Shown here: positions 16,914 to 25,913 of the stretch, piece by piece | How the letters are laid out: each line of letters opens with the position of its first letter | Position numbering within the stretch: the first letter of the stretch is position 1 | Assembly (NCBI GenBank): GCA_017482205.1 | Contig: JAFUNK010000024.1 | Location: 186,001 to 250,000 of the forward strand | Reading direction: 5' to 3' | Source: Lachnospiraceae bacterium | GTDB taxonomy: Bacteria > Bacillota > Clostridia > Lachnospirales > Lachnospiraceae | Length of the DNA stretch: 64,000 nt | The notes under the pieces: model-generated | Database searches by the model: none | What the model was told of the DNA's origin: nothing | The model's input: the letters and a program-made list of their open reading frames with translations, nothing else | Position numbers and translations under genes: made by a program

Positions 16914-18107
16914 ATGCAAAAACTGGCAATTAACGGCGGTACCCCCGTCAGGGACACAAAATTATTTTACGGTCATCAATACATTGATGATGCGGATATC
17001 GCAGCAGTAGTAGATGTGTTAAAAAGCGACTACTTAACCTGCGGTCCTAAAATTACAGAATTGGAAAAACGACTGTGCGAAATTACCGGTGCAAAATACG
17101 CCGTTGCGGTAAGTAACGGGACAGCTGCACTGCATATCGCCTGCCAGGCAGCAGGAGTAAAAGAAGGGGACGAAGTGATTACCACTCCCATTACCTTTGC
17201 GGCATCTGCAAACTGTGCACTGTACTGCGGTGCAAAGCCGGTTTTTGCAGATATTAACGAGCGTACTTATAATATTGACCCTGCTTCTATTGCAGAAAAA
17301 ATGACAGAAAAGACCAAAGCGGTTGTGGCAGTGGATTTTACCGGACAGGCAGTGGAACTGGAACGTATTCAGCAGATTTGTAAAGAAAAAGGTGCAGTGC
17401 TGATTGAAGACGGTGCCCATTCCATTGGTACAAAATATAATGACAGAGGTGTCGGTTCTATTGCGGACATGACTACCTTTAGCTTCCATCCGGTAAAAAC
17501 CGTTACCGGCGGGGAAGGCGGCGCGGTCTTAACCAATAATGAAGAATACTACAAAAAACTGGTGCTTTACAGAGCCCATGGCATTACCAGAGATACTTCC
17601 CTTATGGAAAAAGAATGTGAGGGCGGCTGGTATTACGAGCAGGTTGCACTGGGTATGAATTACCGCATGACGGATATTCAGGCAGCGCTGGTAATAAGCC
17701 AGTTAGATAAACTGGAAATGTTCAGTAACCGCAGAAAAGAAATTGTAGCAAAATATAATGAGGCATTTGCAGAGATACCTGAGATTACCGTGCAGGAAGA
17801 AATTGCAGAGTCTGATACTACCAGACATTTATATATTCTGCGCATCAAACCGGAGCTTTTAAATGTGGACAGAAAAGGCTTCTATGATGCTATGGCGGCG
17901 GAAAATATCTGTTGCAATGTGCATTATATTCCGGTGTATTATCACCCCTATTATGAACATCTGGGATATAAAAAGGGACTTTGCCCCAAGGCTGAAAAGC
18001 TGTATGATGAAATGATGAGTCTGCCGTTGTATTACGGTATGACGGATAAAGATGCGGAAGACGTAATTGCAGCAGTGAAAAAGATTGTAGAGGCGTACAG
18101 AAAATAA
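16914..18107 (+). CDS. pseC: UDP-4-amino-4,6-dideoxy-N-acetyl-beta-L-altrosamine transaminase
   Basis: This is a PLP aminotransferase of the DegT/DnrJ/EryC1 family that adds the 4-amino group in pseudaminic acid synthesis. The protein has 397 residues. GDEVITTPITFAASANC, EDGAHSIG and the PLP lysine in FSFHPVKTVTGGEGG are clear. NYRMTDIQAALVISQLDKL and NVHYIPVYYHPYYEHLG match PseC. The start is ATG 16914, with AGGAGAGG at 16901-16908. Upstream in-frame codons to 16896 lack a site. Its 4-keto substrate normally comes from PseB, which is not in the window. It abuts the next gene with a one-base overlap. Confidence 0.88.
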   Translation: MQKLAINGGTPVRDTKLFYGHQYIDDADIAAVVDVLKSDYLTCGPKITELEKRLCEITGAKYAVAVSNGTAALHIACQAAGVKEGDEVITTPITFAASANCALYCGAKPVFADINERTYNIDPASIAEKMTEKTKAVVAVDFTGQAVELERIQQICKEKGAVLIEDGAHSIGTKYNDRGVGSIADMTTFSFHPVKTVTGGEGGAVLTNNEEYYKKLVLYRAHGITRDTSLMEKECEGGWYYEQVALGMNYRMTDIQAALVISQLDKLEMFSNRRKEIVAKYNEAFAEIPEITVQEEIAESDTTRHLYILRIKPELLNVDRKGFYDAMAAENICCNVHYIPVYYHPYYEHLGYKKGLCPKAEKLYDEMMSLPLYYGMTDKDAEDVIAAVKKIVEAYRK

Positions 18108-19873
18108 TGAAACTTGCAGAGAAACTGAGACAAAAGGAAAACTGCATATGGTCATTGGGCATCAGCGTGTTGTTGTGCACTGTTATCAGCATGTTCTTTG
18201 ATTACTATTATGATTTGAATGATGATGTGTTGATGAAGGATATTCTGGCAGGGGTTTACACCGGTACGCCGGAAGGCAATAATATACAGATGCTTTTTCC
18301 GATAAGTTTTCTTATCAGCTTGTTTTATCGTGTTGCAAGAGTTGTTCCGTGGTATGGAGTGTTTTTTAGTATATGCCATTTTGGCAGTATTTATCTGATT
18401 ACCAACAGACTGCTTACGTTTTTTGAGAGCAGACTGACAAAACTTGTGGCGGTATTTTTAGAGAGCGGTATTGTTGTAACCCTGCTTTTAAAAGATTTGG
18501 TTTTTGTACAGTATACCATTACCTGTACATTACTTGCATCATCAGCAGTATTTTTGTTTTATACTGCAGACAGTCACGTGCCAACAAAGCAATTTTTTAA
18601 AAAGAATATTCCAAGCATTCTGTTGGTGACATTGGCATATTGTATACGTTCGGAAATGTTGTTGTTGGTATTGCCGCTTATCTGTGTGACGGGACTTTGC
18701 AAGTGGGCAGGTGAAAAACCTTTCTTTACCAAAGCGAATGCAGCAAAGTACTTTTCGGTGTTTGGCGGCATTATGGCAGGAATTGTTTTAAGCCAGGGCA
18801 TTCATATGGTGGCAAACAGCGGAGAAGATTGGAAGCAGTTTACCACATTCTTTGATAACCGTACGGAACTGTATGACTTTCAGACCATACCGCCCTATGA
18901 AGGAAATGAAGCCTTTTATGAGAGTATCGGTATGACGGAAAGTGAGCAGGCACTGCTGATAAATTATAATTTTGGCTTGCAGGAAGAAATTGACGCAGAA
19001 TGCATGGGCAGAATTGCAGACTATGCGGCAGGTTTGAAAAAGGACAGAGTTTCATTTACGGAAAATTTAAAGATAGCCCTTAGTGAGTACAAGTATCGTA
19101 CATTCTATGACACGGACTATCCGTGGAATCTGTTTGTGATAACTATGTACGGTTTGGTATTGGTGGCAGCAGTTATGAATAAACGTTTCCGTTTTATCTG
19201 GGAACTGGCTTGTCTGGGGATTGTGCGTAGCGGATTGTGGCTTTTTATTTTGTACAGGGGCCGTGCACCGGAGCGTATTACACACTCGTTGTACTGGATG
19301 GAGTTAGTCATTCTGCTGGCGTTACTTGTGAAAGAGTGTAAAACCAAGACCGGGATTTTTTCTCTATTGAAGGTGATGGTTGCCGGTGTAATGTTGTTGG
19401 TGTGTATTTGGAGACTGGATAACAGTATTACCGCTACGAATACAGAGTATGCCCGTAGGGAAGAGGTCAATAAAGAACTGCAGGCGTTGCAGGCGTATGC
19501 AAGAGAACATGATGATAATTTTTATTTCTTTGATGTATATTCTTCGGTGAAATATTCCGAGAAACTGTTTGCGAATGTAGACAATTCCTTGTCCAATTAT
19601 GATATAATGGGTGGGTGGGCGTCTAAGAGCCCTTTGATGGAAAAGAAATATGCACAGTTTGGAATAGAAACCATGGAGCAGGCACTTTTAGAACAGGACA
19701 ATGTGTTTGTAATTGTGCGAATCGAAGAACCGGATACCTTGCCTTATGTAAAAGACTGGTTACCACAGTACTATGCAGACCAAGGTGTAATGGTACAGTT
19801 ACAAAAGGTGGATAGTATTGCAATTAACGAAAAAGAAATTTTTGCAATATATGCGGTGAACGAAGTGCAGTAA
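18107..19873 (+). CDS. Large polytopic membrane protein, GT-C-like
   Basis: The protein has 588 residues. About ten to eleven hydrophobic segments span residues 15-445, followed by a soluble domain of about 140 residues, probably outside the cell. The first outer loop contains YYYDLNDDVLMKDIL. An acidic D-D pair in that position is typical of GT-C transferases that use polyprenyl-phosphate sugars, and the overall shape fits. I cannot place it in a named family. It is coupled to pseC by a one-base overlap and followed by a GT2 of the type that makes polyprenyl-phosphate sugars. A matched pair of donor synthase and GT-C transferase is therefore a reasonable inference. Confidence 0.7.
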   Translation: MKLAEKLRQKENCIWSLGISVLLCTVISMFFDYYYDLNDDVLMKDILAGVYTGTPEGNNIQMLFPISFLISLFYRVARVVPWYGVFFSICHFGSIYLITNRLLTFFESRLTKLVAVFLESGIVVTLLLKDLVFVQYTITCTLLASSAVFLFYTADSHVPTKQFFKKNIPSILLVTLAYCIRSEMLLLVLPLICVTGLCKWAGEKPFFTKANAAKYFSVFGGIMAGIVLSQGIHMVANSGEDWKQFTTFFDNRTELYDFQTIPPYEGNEAFYESIGMTESEQALLINYNFGLQEEIDAECMGRIADYAAGLKKDRVSFTENLKIALSEYKYRTFYDTDYPWNLFVITMYGLVLVAAVMNKRFRFIWELACLGIVRSGLWLFILYRGRAPERITHSLYWMELVILLALLVKECKTKTGIFSLLKVMVAGVMLLVCIWRLDNSITATNTEYARREEVNKELQALQAYAREHDDNFYFFDVYSSVKYSEKLFANVDNSLSNYDIMGGWASKSPLMEKKYAQFGIETMEQALLEQDNVFVIVRIEEPDTLPYVKDWLPQYYADQGVMVQLQKVDSIAINEKEIFAIYAVNEVQ

Positions 19874-19942
19874 AAATAAAGTAAGGCTATTTTTTACCGG
19901 TGAAAATCAGAAACACCGATGGAAGACAGGAGAGAAGTGAAG

Positions 19943-20890
19943 ATGAGTCGATTAGTAAGTTTTGTGATTCCGTGTTATCGTTCAGCTTTGACACTTGAGA
20001 AAGTAATAGAAGAAGTAGATACGACTATGGCTGCAATGGATGAATATGACTATGAGATGGTGTTGGTAAATGACTGTTCACCGGACGATACATTTTCAGT
20101 TATCAGAAAGCTGTGTGCGGAGAATAACAAAATAAAGGGCATCAATTTGGCAAGAAATTTTGGACAACATGCGGCACTGATGGCGGGTTTTGCCCATGCA
20201 GCCGGCGAGGTGGTGGTATGCCTGGATGATGACGGACAAACTCCTGCTGACGAAGTTGGGAAGTTGCTTGCTGCTATTGAAGAAGGTGCTGATGTGGTTT
20301 ATGCAAAATATGAGAATAAAAAGCACTCCCTGTTTAGGAATTTCGGTAGCCGGCTCAATGACCTGATGACCAGAGTGATGTTAGGGAAACCCAAGGAATT
20401 GTATGTATCCAGTTACTTTGCTATGAAGCGTTTTGTGGCAGATGAAATTTGCCGATACGACAATGCATATCCTTATGTAATCGGATTGGTGCTTCGTACC
20501 ACTAAAAATATTGTGAACGTATCCGTAACACATAGGGAAAGGGAAGTAGGAACTTCAGGCTACACCCTGCGTAAGCTGATTAATTTATGGGTGAATGGAT
20601 TTACTTCTTTTTCCGTAAAGCCTCTTCGGATGGCAACCTTTATGGGGTCAATGTGTGCATTTGCAGGGTTTGCCTATGCGATTTATACCATTATTAAAAA
20701 GTTTATAAATCCGGCAGTACCGTTAGGATTTAGTTCCCTGATGTCGGCAATTTTATTTATTGGCGGTATGCTGATGCTGATGTTAGGTATGATAGGGGAA
20801 TATCTTGGCAGGATTTATGTCTGCATGAACCATTCGCCCCAGTATGTAATAAAAGAAACTATAAATGGACACTTGATAAATAAGAATTAA
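19943..20890 (+). CDS. Polyprenyl-phosphate sugar synthase-like GT2 (GtrB/DPM1 type)
   Basis: The protein has 315 residues. The catalytic domain has VSFVIPCYRSALTLEKVI, LVNDCSPDDTF, NLARNFGQHAALMAGF and LDDDGQTP. The ARNFGQ-x-x-A motif is characteristic of GtrB and dolichol-phosphate-mannose-type enzymes. Two C-terminal membrane segments lie at about residues 227-252 and 262-288. It probably makes an undecaprenyl-phosphate hexose used on the outer face by a GT-C enzyme, for which the neighbour at 18107 is a candidate. I take ATG 19943, with AGGAGAG at 19928-19934, rather than the upstream in-frame ATG at 19919. Confidence 0.85.
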   Translation: MSRLVSFVIPCYRSALTLEKVIEEVDTTMAAMDEYDYEMVLVNDCSPDDTFSVIRKLCAENNKIKGINLARNFGQHAALMAGFAHAAGEVVVCLDDDGQTPADEVGKLLAAIEEGADVVYAKYENKKHSLFRNFGSRLNDLMTRVMLGKPKELYVSSYFAMKRFVADEICRYDNAYPYVIGLVLRTTKNIVNVSVTHREREVGTSGYTLRKLINLWVNGFTSFSVKPLRMATFMGSMCAFAGFAYAIYTIIKKFINPAVPLGFSSLMSAILFIGGMLMLMLGMIGEYLGRIYVCMNHSPQYVIKETINGHLINKN

Positions 20891-20899
20891 TGATAAAAT
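20873..20899 (+). promoter_or_regulatory. Extended -10 promoter candidate
   Basis: TTGATA (20873-20878), a short 15-base spacer and TGA plus TAAAAT (20894-20899) precede the acyltransferase gene. The spacer is below the optimum of 17, so this is weaker than the other candidates. It overlaps the end of the preceding gene. Confidence 0.35.
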
Positions 20900-20935
20900 G
20901 GAACAGTCCATCCGGGCTTTTGAGGGGGATGATGT

Positions 20936-22042
20936 ATGAATAAAGTAGCAAGATATAATAATATTGATTTGATGAAATTTTTGGGAATGCTATTTGTTGT
21001 TATATATCATTCAACGACTGTAAAGTGTAATATATTGGACAATTCGTCCATATATACATATATAAACTACCTTGTTCGACCTATTTTATCAACTTGTGTG
21101 CCGATTTTCTTTTTTTGTAATGGATTTCTTTTGATTCAAAAGAAATTTGACTTGAAACAACACATAATAAAGATGATTAGGCTAACGTTGCTTACGGGAA
21201 TATGGGGCGTGATAGCATTATTGTTTTTGATGCCAATTAAAGGAGAATGGTTTTCTTTAAAGGAATTTATAGTATCACTGTTGACGTGGAAGCAAGGGTG
21301 GATAAATTATTTGTGGTTTATGGGAGCACTTGTATGTGTCTATATAGTGTTTCCGCTAATTAAGAGTACATTTGATTATAACAAGAATATTTTTAATTAT
21401 TGTTTAGTAATTTGTATGATATTTGTATTTGGAAATGTTCTTTTATGCATGATTGCCACGGCGGTAAAATGGTATAGAAACGGTGGGGGAGAATATGTAT
21501 CGTACAACTTTTTTAATATGTTCAATCCATTTAGAGGGATTTATGGATTTGCGTTTGCGTATTTTGGAATAGGATGCTTTTTTGGTGGAAATCAGAAGAT
21601 AATACAAGAGCGTATAAATAAGTGTAAACTGCTAAATGGCTGTTCAATAACATTTTGCTTGTTAGTGTCGGCTTTACTGTTAGGTGGATGGGGAGTGTTG
21701 AGTACAAAATGCACAGGTGAATTTTGGGATGTTGTGTGGAACGGGTATGATACTATATTTACGCTTATTAATGTCTTGGCTATTTATGTATTATGTGTGC
21801 AATATAATTATGTGGGAGGCAAATTAAATAGGTTTATACGAATTGTTTCTCAAAATACGTTGGGGATATATTTTGTACACTATATATTAATACATGTTTT
21901 CAACAAATATGGAATTAAAGAGTTGGCTTTTGCACAGAACTATCTGTTTAATGTGTTATATGCAGTGATAGTGATGGTATTAAGTTTATGTATTGTTCTA
22001 TTGCTTAAGCACATACCGATTTTTAAGAAATTGGTGATGTAG
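20936..22042 (+). CDS. Acyltransferase family 3 membrane protein
   Basis: The protein has 368 residues with about ten membrane segments. The opening RYNNIDLMKFLGMLFVVIYH carries the catalytic-type histidine of the acyltransferase-3 (OafA/YiaH) family, and CVPIFFFCNGFLL follows in the second segment. Members O-acetylate or otherwise acylate surface sugars from the membrane. The gene and the 170 bases after it are noticeably more AT-rich than the flanking genes and use many A/T-ending codons. This suggests later acquisition. The ribosome binding site AGGGGGATG precedes the ATG. The acyl donor and target are not predictable. Confidence 0.88.
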   Translation: MNKVARYNNIDLMKFLGMLFVVIYHSTTVKCNILDNSSIYTYINYLVRPILSTCVPIFFFCNGFLLIQKKFDLKQHIIKMIRLTLLTGIWGVIALLFLMPIKGEWFSLKEFIVSLLTWKQGWINYLWFMGALVCVYIVFPLIKSTFDYNKNIFNYCLVICMIFVFGNVLLCMIATAVKWYRNGGGEYVSYNFFNMFNPFRGIYGFAFAYFGIGCFFGGNQKIIQERINKCKLLNGCSITFCLLVSALLLGGWGVLSTKCTGEFWDVVWNGYDTIFTLINVLAIYVLCVQYNYVGGKLNRFIRIVSQNTLGIYFVHYILIHVFNKYGIKELAFAQNYLFNVLYAVIVMVLSLCIVLLLKHIPIFKKLVM

Positions 22043-22080
22043 ATGCAGGAGTAAGCATTAAAACTACGAATTGGTTTCGA

Positions 22081-22109
22081 TTGAAAGAGATACTTGTTTG
22101 TGATATGAT
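22081..22109 (+). promoter_or_regulatory. Promoter candidate for the acyl cassette
   Basis: TTGAAA (22081-22086), a 17-base spacer and TGA plus TATGAT (22104-22109) form a strong extended -10 promoter. Transcription would start near 22116, leaving a leader of about 100 bases before the FkbH-like gene. Nothing else is recognisable in the 172-base gap. Confidence 0.6.
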
Positions 22110-22214
22110 GAAATTGATATTTTGTGGTTGCTACGATGTTATATAAGATTGTGTTGCATAAGAAACAGAGAGGTTTAAAATTTTTATGTAGCATAAAATA
22201 GAGGATGAAACAAA

Positions 22215-23996
22215 ATGCGGGAACTGGAATATCCTTTTGACAGTGAATATATCTTAAAAAAGGCAAAGAGCATAAAGAAAGCCCTTCTGGCAGACGGTAG
22301 TAACCGTATGCCTAAGAAGATTGCGGTTTTGGGAGGCAGTACTACACATGATATCATCAAGGTGCTGGAGCTCTTTTTGCTGCATTACGGTATAGAGCCG
22401 TCTTTTTATGAATCTGAATATGCACAGTACTGGCAGGATGCCATGTTTGATAATGAAGAACTTTTGGCATTTGCACCGGATATTATTTATATTCATACCA
22501 GTAACCGTAACATTGTAGAGTATCCTGTGGCGGCGGATTCTGCGGCAGATGTGGAAGATTTACTGGATAAAAGCTATGAGCATTTCAGGGTTATGTGGGA
22601 CAAGTTAAGGGAAACCTATCACTGCCCCGTTATCCAAAACAATTTTGAATACCCTTATTACAGACTTTTGGGCAACAAAGAGGCCTCCGATATTCACGGA
22701 CGGATTTCTTTCTTAAACCGCTTAAATGAAAAGTTTTACGGTTATGCCAGAGAGAATGCAAATTTTTATATCAATGATATTCAATATTTGTCAGCCTGCT
22801 ACGGCTTGGATAGGTGGGGAGACCCTTTTTACTGGCATATGTATAAGTATGCCTTATGTCTGCCGGCTATTCCGGATTTAAGTTTTAATGTAGCAAACAT
22901 TATCAAGTCCATTTATGGCAAGAATAAAAAGGCGTTGGTACTGGATTTAGATAATACCCTTTGGGGCGGTATCGTAGGGGATGACGGTGTGGAAAATCTG
23001 GAAATTGGACAGGAAACCTCCATGGGACAGGTGTTCTCGGAATTCCAGACTTATATCAAACAGCAAAAAGATATTGGAATTATGTTAAATGTCAGTTCCA
23101 AAAACGAAGAAGAAAATGCACTGGCTGGCTTACAGCACCCGGACGGCACATTAAAGCCGGAGGATTTTGTTATCATCAAAGCCAACTGGGAGCCTAAGAG
23201 CAAGAATGTGGCAGATATTGCCACTGAGTTAAATATTATGCAGGATGCGTTGGTATTTGTAGATGACAATCCTGCGGAGCGGGAAATTATCCGTACCGGG
23301 TTAAACGGTGTGGCAGTGCCGGAAATCGGTAGCCCTGAACAATATATCCGCGTGCTGGATCGTTCGGGATATTTTGAAGTAACCAATCTGTCAGAGGATG
23401 ACAAAAATCGAAGCGATATGTACAAAGCAAACTTGGAACGTAAAAAGCAGCAGGAAAGCTTTGGGGACTATAAAGAGTATCTGAAATCACTGGAAATGCA
23501 AGGGACAATCAAGCCCTTTGAACCTATGTATATGGCACGCATTGCCCAGCTTACCAACAAGAGCAATCAGTTTAATCTGACTACTAAACGTTATACGCAG
23601 GCAGAGATTGAACAGGCGGCGGCAGATGATTCCGTGATTACCCTCTACGGCAAGCTGGAGGACAAGTTTGGTGATAACGGTGTGGTATCCGTAGTTATCG
23701 GGCACAAGGAAGAAAATGCGTTGCACATGGACTTATGGTTAATGAGTTGCAGAGTTTTAAAACGAGACATGGAATTTGCTATGATGGATACTTTGGTAGC
23801 TGCTTGTAAAGCGGCCGGTATCACAGAGATAAAGGGATATTATTATCCTACCGCCAAAAACAAAATGGTGGAGAAATTCTATGAATTACAGGGCTTTGCG
23901 TTAGAGTCGGCAGACGAGCAGGGAAATACGGTATGGAGATATCCGATACCGGAAAATTATGAAAATAAGAATCAGGTTATTATGGTGAATGCATAG
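22215..23996 (+). CDS. FkbH-like HAD-IIIC protein with C-terminal GNAT-like domain
   Basis: The protein has 593 residues. It has an N-terminal SGNH-like region (residues about 1-190, starting IAVLGGSTTHDI). The HAD phosphatase domain has the nucleophile motif LVLDLDNTLWGG (Asp244, Asp246), with VFVDDNPAERE as a later HAD motif. A GNAT-like C-terminus of about 150 residues contains LTNKSNQFNLTTKRY. In FkbH relatives this protein takes the three-carbon unit from 1,3-bisphosphoglycerate, removes phosphate and loads a glyceryl group onto an acyl carrier protein. An ACP gene follows directly. It heads the cassette at 22215-28154. Whether the unit is glyceryl, lactyl or another acyl here is open. 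Confidence 0.88.
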   Translation: MRELEYPFDSEYILKKAKSIKKALLADGSNRMPKKIAVLGGSTTHDIIKVLELFLLHYGIEPSFYESEYAQYWQDAMFDNEELLAFAPDIIYIHTSNRNIVEYPVAADSAADVEDLLDKSYEHFRVMWDKLRETYHCPVIQNNFEYPYYRLLGNKEASDIHGRISFLNRLNEKFYGYARENANFYINDIQYLSACYGLDRWGDPFYWHMYKYALCLPAIPDLSFNVANIIKSIYGKNKKALVLDLDNTLWGGIVGDDGVENLEIGQETSMGQVFSEFQTYIKQQKDIGIMLNVSSKNEEENALAGLQHPDGTLKPEDFVIIKANWEPKSKNVADIATELNIMQDALVFVDDNPAEREIIRTGLNGVAVPEIGSPEQYIRVLDRSGYFEVTNLSEDDKNRSDMYKANLERKKQQESFGDYKEYLKSLEMQGTIKPFEPMYMARIAQLTNKSNQFNLTTKRYTQAEIEQAAADDSVITLYGKLEDKFGDNGVVSVVIGHKEENALHMDLWLMSCRVLKRDMEFAMMDTLVAACKAAGITEIKGYYYPTAKNKMVEKFYELQGFALESADEQGNTVWRYPIPENYENKNQVIMVNA

Positions 23997-24051
23997 TTGG
24001 ATGGTTAAAAAATAAAATTGATAGCCGCATGGCGGCAGGAGGAAAATAAAA

Positions 24052-24294
24052 ATGACAAGAGAAGCACTTTATGAACGTTTAAATGCAGTATTTCAGGATG
24101 TTTTTGACGATGAAGATATTACGGTAAATGATGCAACCACCTCTGCAGATATTGAAGATTGGGATTCTTTGGAACACATCAATCTGGTATCTGCGGTAGA
24201 AAAAGAATTCGGTGTAAAATTTACCATGGGTCAGGTTGTGACCATGAAAAACGTGGGAGAAATGGTAGATATTATTTTAGCTGCCATTGGTTAA
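24052..24294 (+). CDS. Acyl carrier protein
   Basis: The protein has 80 residues, the usual ACP length. It is acidic and helical, with the phosphopantetheine site D-S-L in EDWDSLEHINL (Ser39). VEKEFGVKFTMGQV and NVGEMVDII match the last two helices. It would hold the acyl unit made by the FkbH-like protein and present it to the modification enzymes of the cassette. AGGAGGAAA upstream is a strong ribosome binding site. A D-alanine carrier (DltC) is unlikely because no DltA-type ligase is near. Confidence 0.93.
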   Translation: MTREALYERLNAVFQDVFDDEDITVNDATTSADIEDWDSLEHINLVSAVEKEFGVKFTMGQVVTMKNVGEMVDIILAAIG

Positions 24295-24299
24295 GGGCA

Positions 24300-24355
24300 G
24301 TGTGAAAAATACTTTTTCATACACAAATTTGCACTTGCACAAAGTTTGCAGGTGC
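24300..24355 (+). repeat. Two stem-loops between ACP and MBOAT genes
   Basis: TGAAAAA (24303-24309) pairs with TTTTTCA (24313-24319), extended by three outer pairs to 24300-24322. GCACTTGC (24331-24338) pairs with GCAGGTGC (24348-24355), including one G-U pair. The first stem ends in a short T-run on its 3' arm but lacks a G-C core, so it is at best a partial attenuator. Either could set the level of downstream genes relative to the abundant ACP. Confidence 0.45.
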
Positions 24356-24374
24356 CGGAAAGGCATATTTCTAG

Positions 24375-25904
24375 ATGAGTATTACTTCGTTTGCATTCCT
24401 ATGCTGTTACGCAGTGTTGCTCCTGCTATATTATGTAGTACCTAAAAAAATGCAGTGGGGTCTTTTACTTATAGCAAGCATAGGATATTTTCTGACGGCG
24501 GGGGAATTGTGGCTGATATTATACCCGATAGCCGCCATTATAATAGTATATTGCGGAGCCTTGTATATTGACAGAGTGAAAGAGCAGAAAAAGAGAAAAA
24601 CTGCCCTTTCACTTATTGTTGTTTTTTGCCTTCTTGTGTTAGCAGTGCTCAAATACTGTAATTTTGGTGTATATACATACAATGCACTGGCAAGCAAACT
24701 GCACTTCACAAGTAATTATCTAAAAGAGTTTTCTTTTCTGGTTCCGTTGGGCATCTCTTTTTATACACTTGCCCTGCTGGGATATGTGTATGATGTTTAC
24801 TATGAGATTAGTAAGCCTCAGAGGAATTTTTTAAAATTTGCATTATTTGGATTATATTTTCCGGTAATTATATCGGGACCGATAGTACGTTACCGCGATG
24901 TAGAGAACCAGTTGTATGAAAAACATACATTTGATTACAAACAGGTTACTTTTGGATTGCAGCGAATCCTATGGGGCTTTTTTAAAAAACTTGTTATAGC
25001 TGAGAGAATGGCAGTGGTTGTAAATACGGTCTATGGAGAGTATGCAGTTTATCCCGGTGTGTATATAGTGTTGGCAACCATTTGTTTTGCATTTCAGCTT
25101 TATGCAGATTTTTCCGGAGGCATAGATATAGTTATTGGTATTTCAGAGACCTTTGGTATAAAAGTCACTGAGAATTTTAATACACCGTTTTTTTCCCGCT
25201 CCATGCAGGAGTTTTGGAGAAGATGGCATATTACATTGGGCGGATGGCTGAAGGATTATTTGTTTTACCCGTTGCTTCGTACCCGTATGATTGCAGCATT
25301 ACAGGAAATGGCTAAAAATAAGTTTGGTAAAAAGGCGGGAAAGCGGATTGCTACCTATACGGCAATGTTTGTGTTGTGGTTTGCGGTGGGTATGTGGCAT
25401 GGTGGCTCTTGGAAATTTATTGTAGGCTCAGGACTTTTGCATTGGTGCTATATTGTTCTGGGAGAACTTCTGGAACCCGTATGGGACAAGTTAAGAACGT
25501 CCTTGAAGGTGAAGAAAGAAAATAAATTGTTTTGTTTCTTCCAGCAGACCAGAACCTTTTTGTTAGTTTGTAGTGGCTTTTTATTCTTTCGTTCCAATAG
25601 TCTGACTTCTGCATGTGAAATGTATAAGAGTGTATTTACAACATGGAATCCAGAAGTGTTGTGGAATGGCAGTGTACTGGCTTTGGGGTTGGATGCGGTC
25701 GAATTGACCATTGCAATAGTTTCGTTATTAATATTGCTGGTAGTATCTGTGTTACAACAAAAAAAATCTGTGCGCGAAAGACTGGCAAATAAAAATATTG
25801 TGGTTAGATGGATTGCTTTGTACGCGTTATTATTCTATGTGATTTTATTTGGATATTATGGACCCGGATATAGCGCTACGGAGTTTATTTATCAAGGATT
25901 TTAG
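24375..25904 (+). CDS. MBOAT-family O-acyltransferase (AlgI/DltB-like)
   Basis: The protein has 509 residues with about eleven membrane segments. The diagnostic MBOAT motifs are SRSMQEFWRRWHITLGGWL with LKDYLFYPL, and the invariant histidine in FAVGMWHGGSW. AlgI and DltB pass acyl groups through the membrane for attachment to extracellular polymers. Here the donor is probably the acyl-ACP made by the two preceding genes. The following SGNH-like protein is the expected outer-face partner, as AlgX/AlgJ is for AlgI and DltD is for DltB. The ribosome binding site is weak (AAGG, 11 bases before the ATG). Confidence 0.92.
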   Translation: MSITSFAFLCCYAVLLLLYYVVPKKMQWGLLLIASIGYFLTAGELWLILYPIAAIIIVYCGALYIDRVKEQKKRKTALSLIVVFCLLVLAVLKYCNFGVYTYNALASKLHFTSNYLKEFSFLVPLGISFYTLALLGYVYDVYYEISKPQRNFLKFALFGLYFPVIISGPIVRYRDVENQLYEKHTFDYKQVTFGLQRILWGFFKKLVIAERMAVVVNTVYGEYAVYPGVYIVLATICFAFQLYADFSGGIDIVIGISETFGIKVTENFNTPFFSRSMQEFWRRWHITLGGWLKDYLFYPLLRTRMIAALQEMAKNKFGKKAGKRIATYTAMFVLWFAVGMWHGGSWKFIVGSGLLHWCYIVLGELLEPVWDKLRTSLKVKKENKLFCFFQQTRTFLLVCSGFLFFRSNSLTSACEMYKSVFTTWNPEVLWNGSVLALGLDAVELTIAIVSLLILLVVSVLQQKKSVRERLANKNIVVRWIALYALLFYVILFGYYGPGYSATEFIYQGF

Positions 25905-25913
25905 GAGGCAGTC

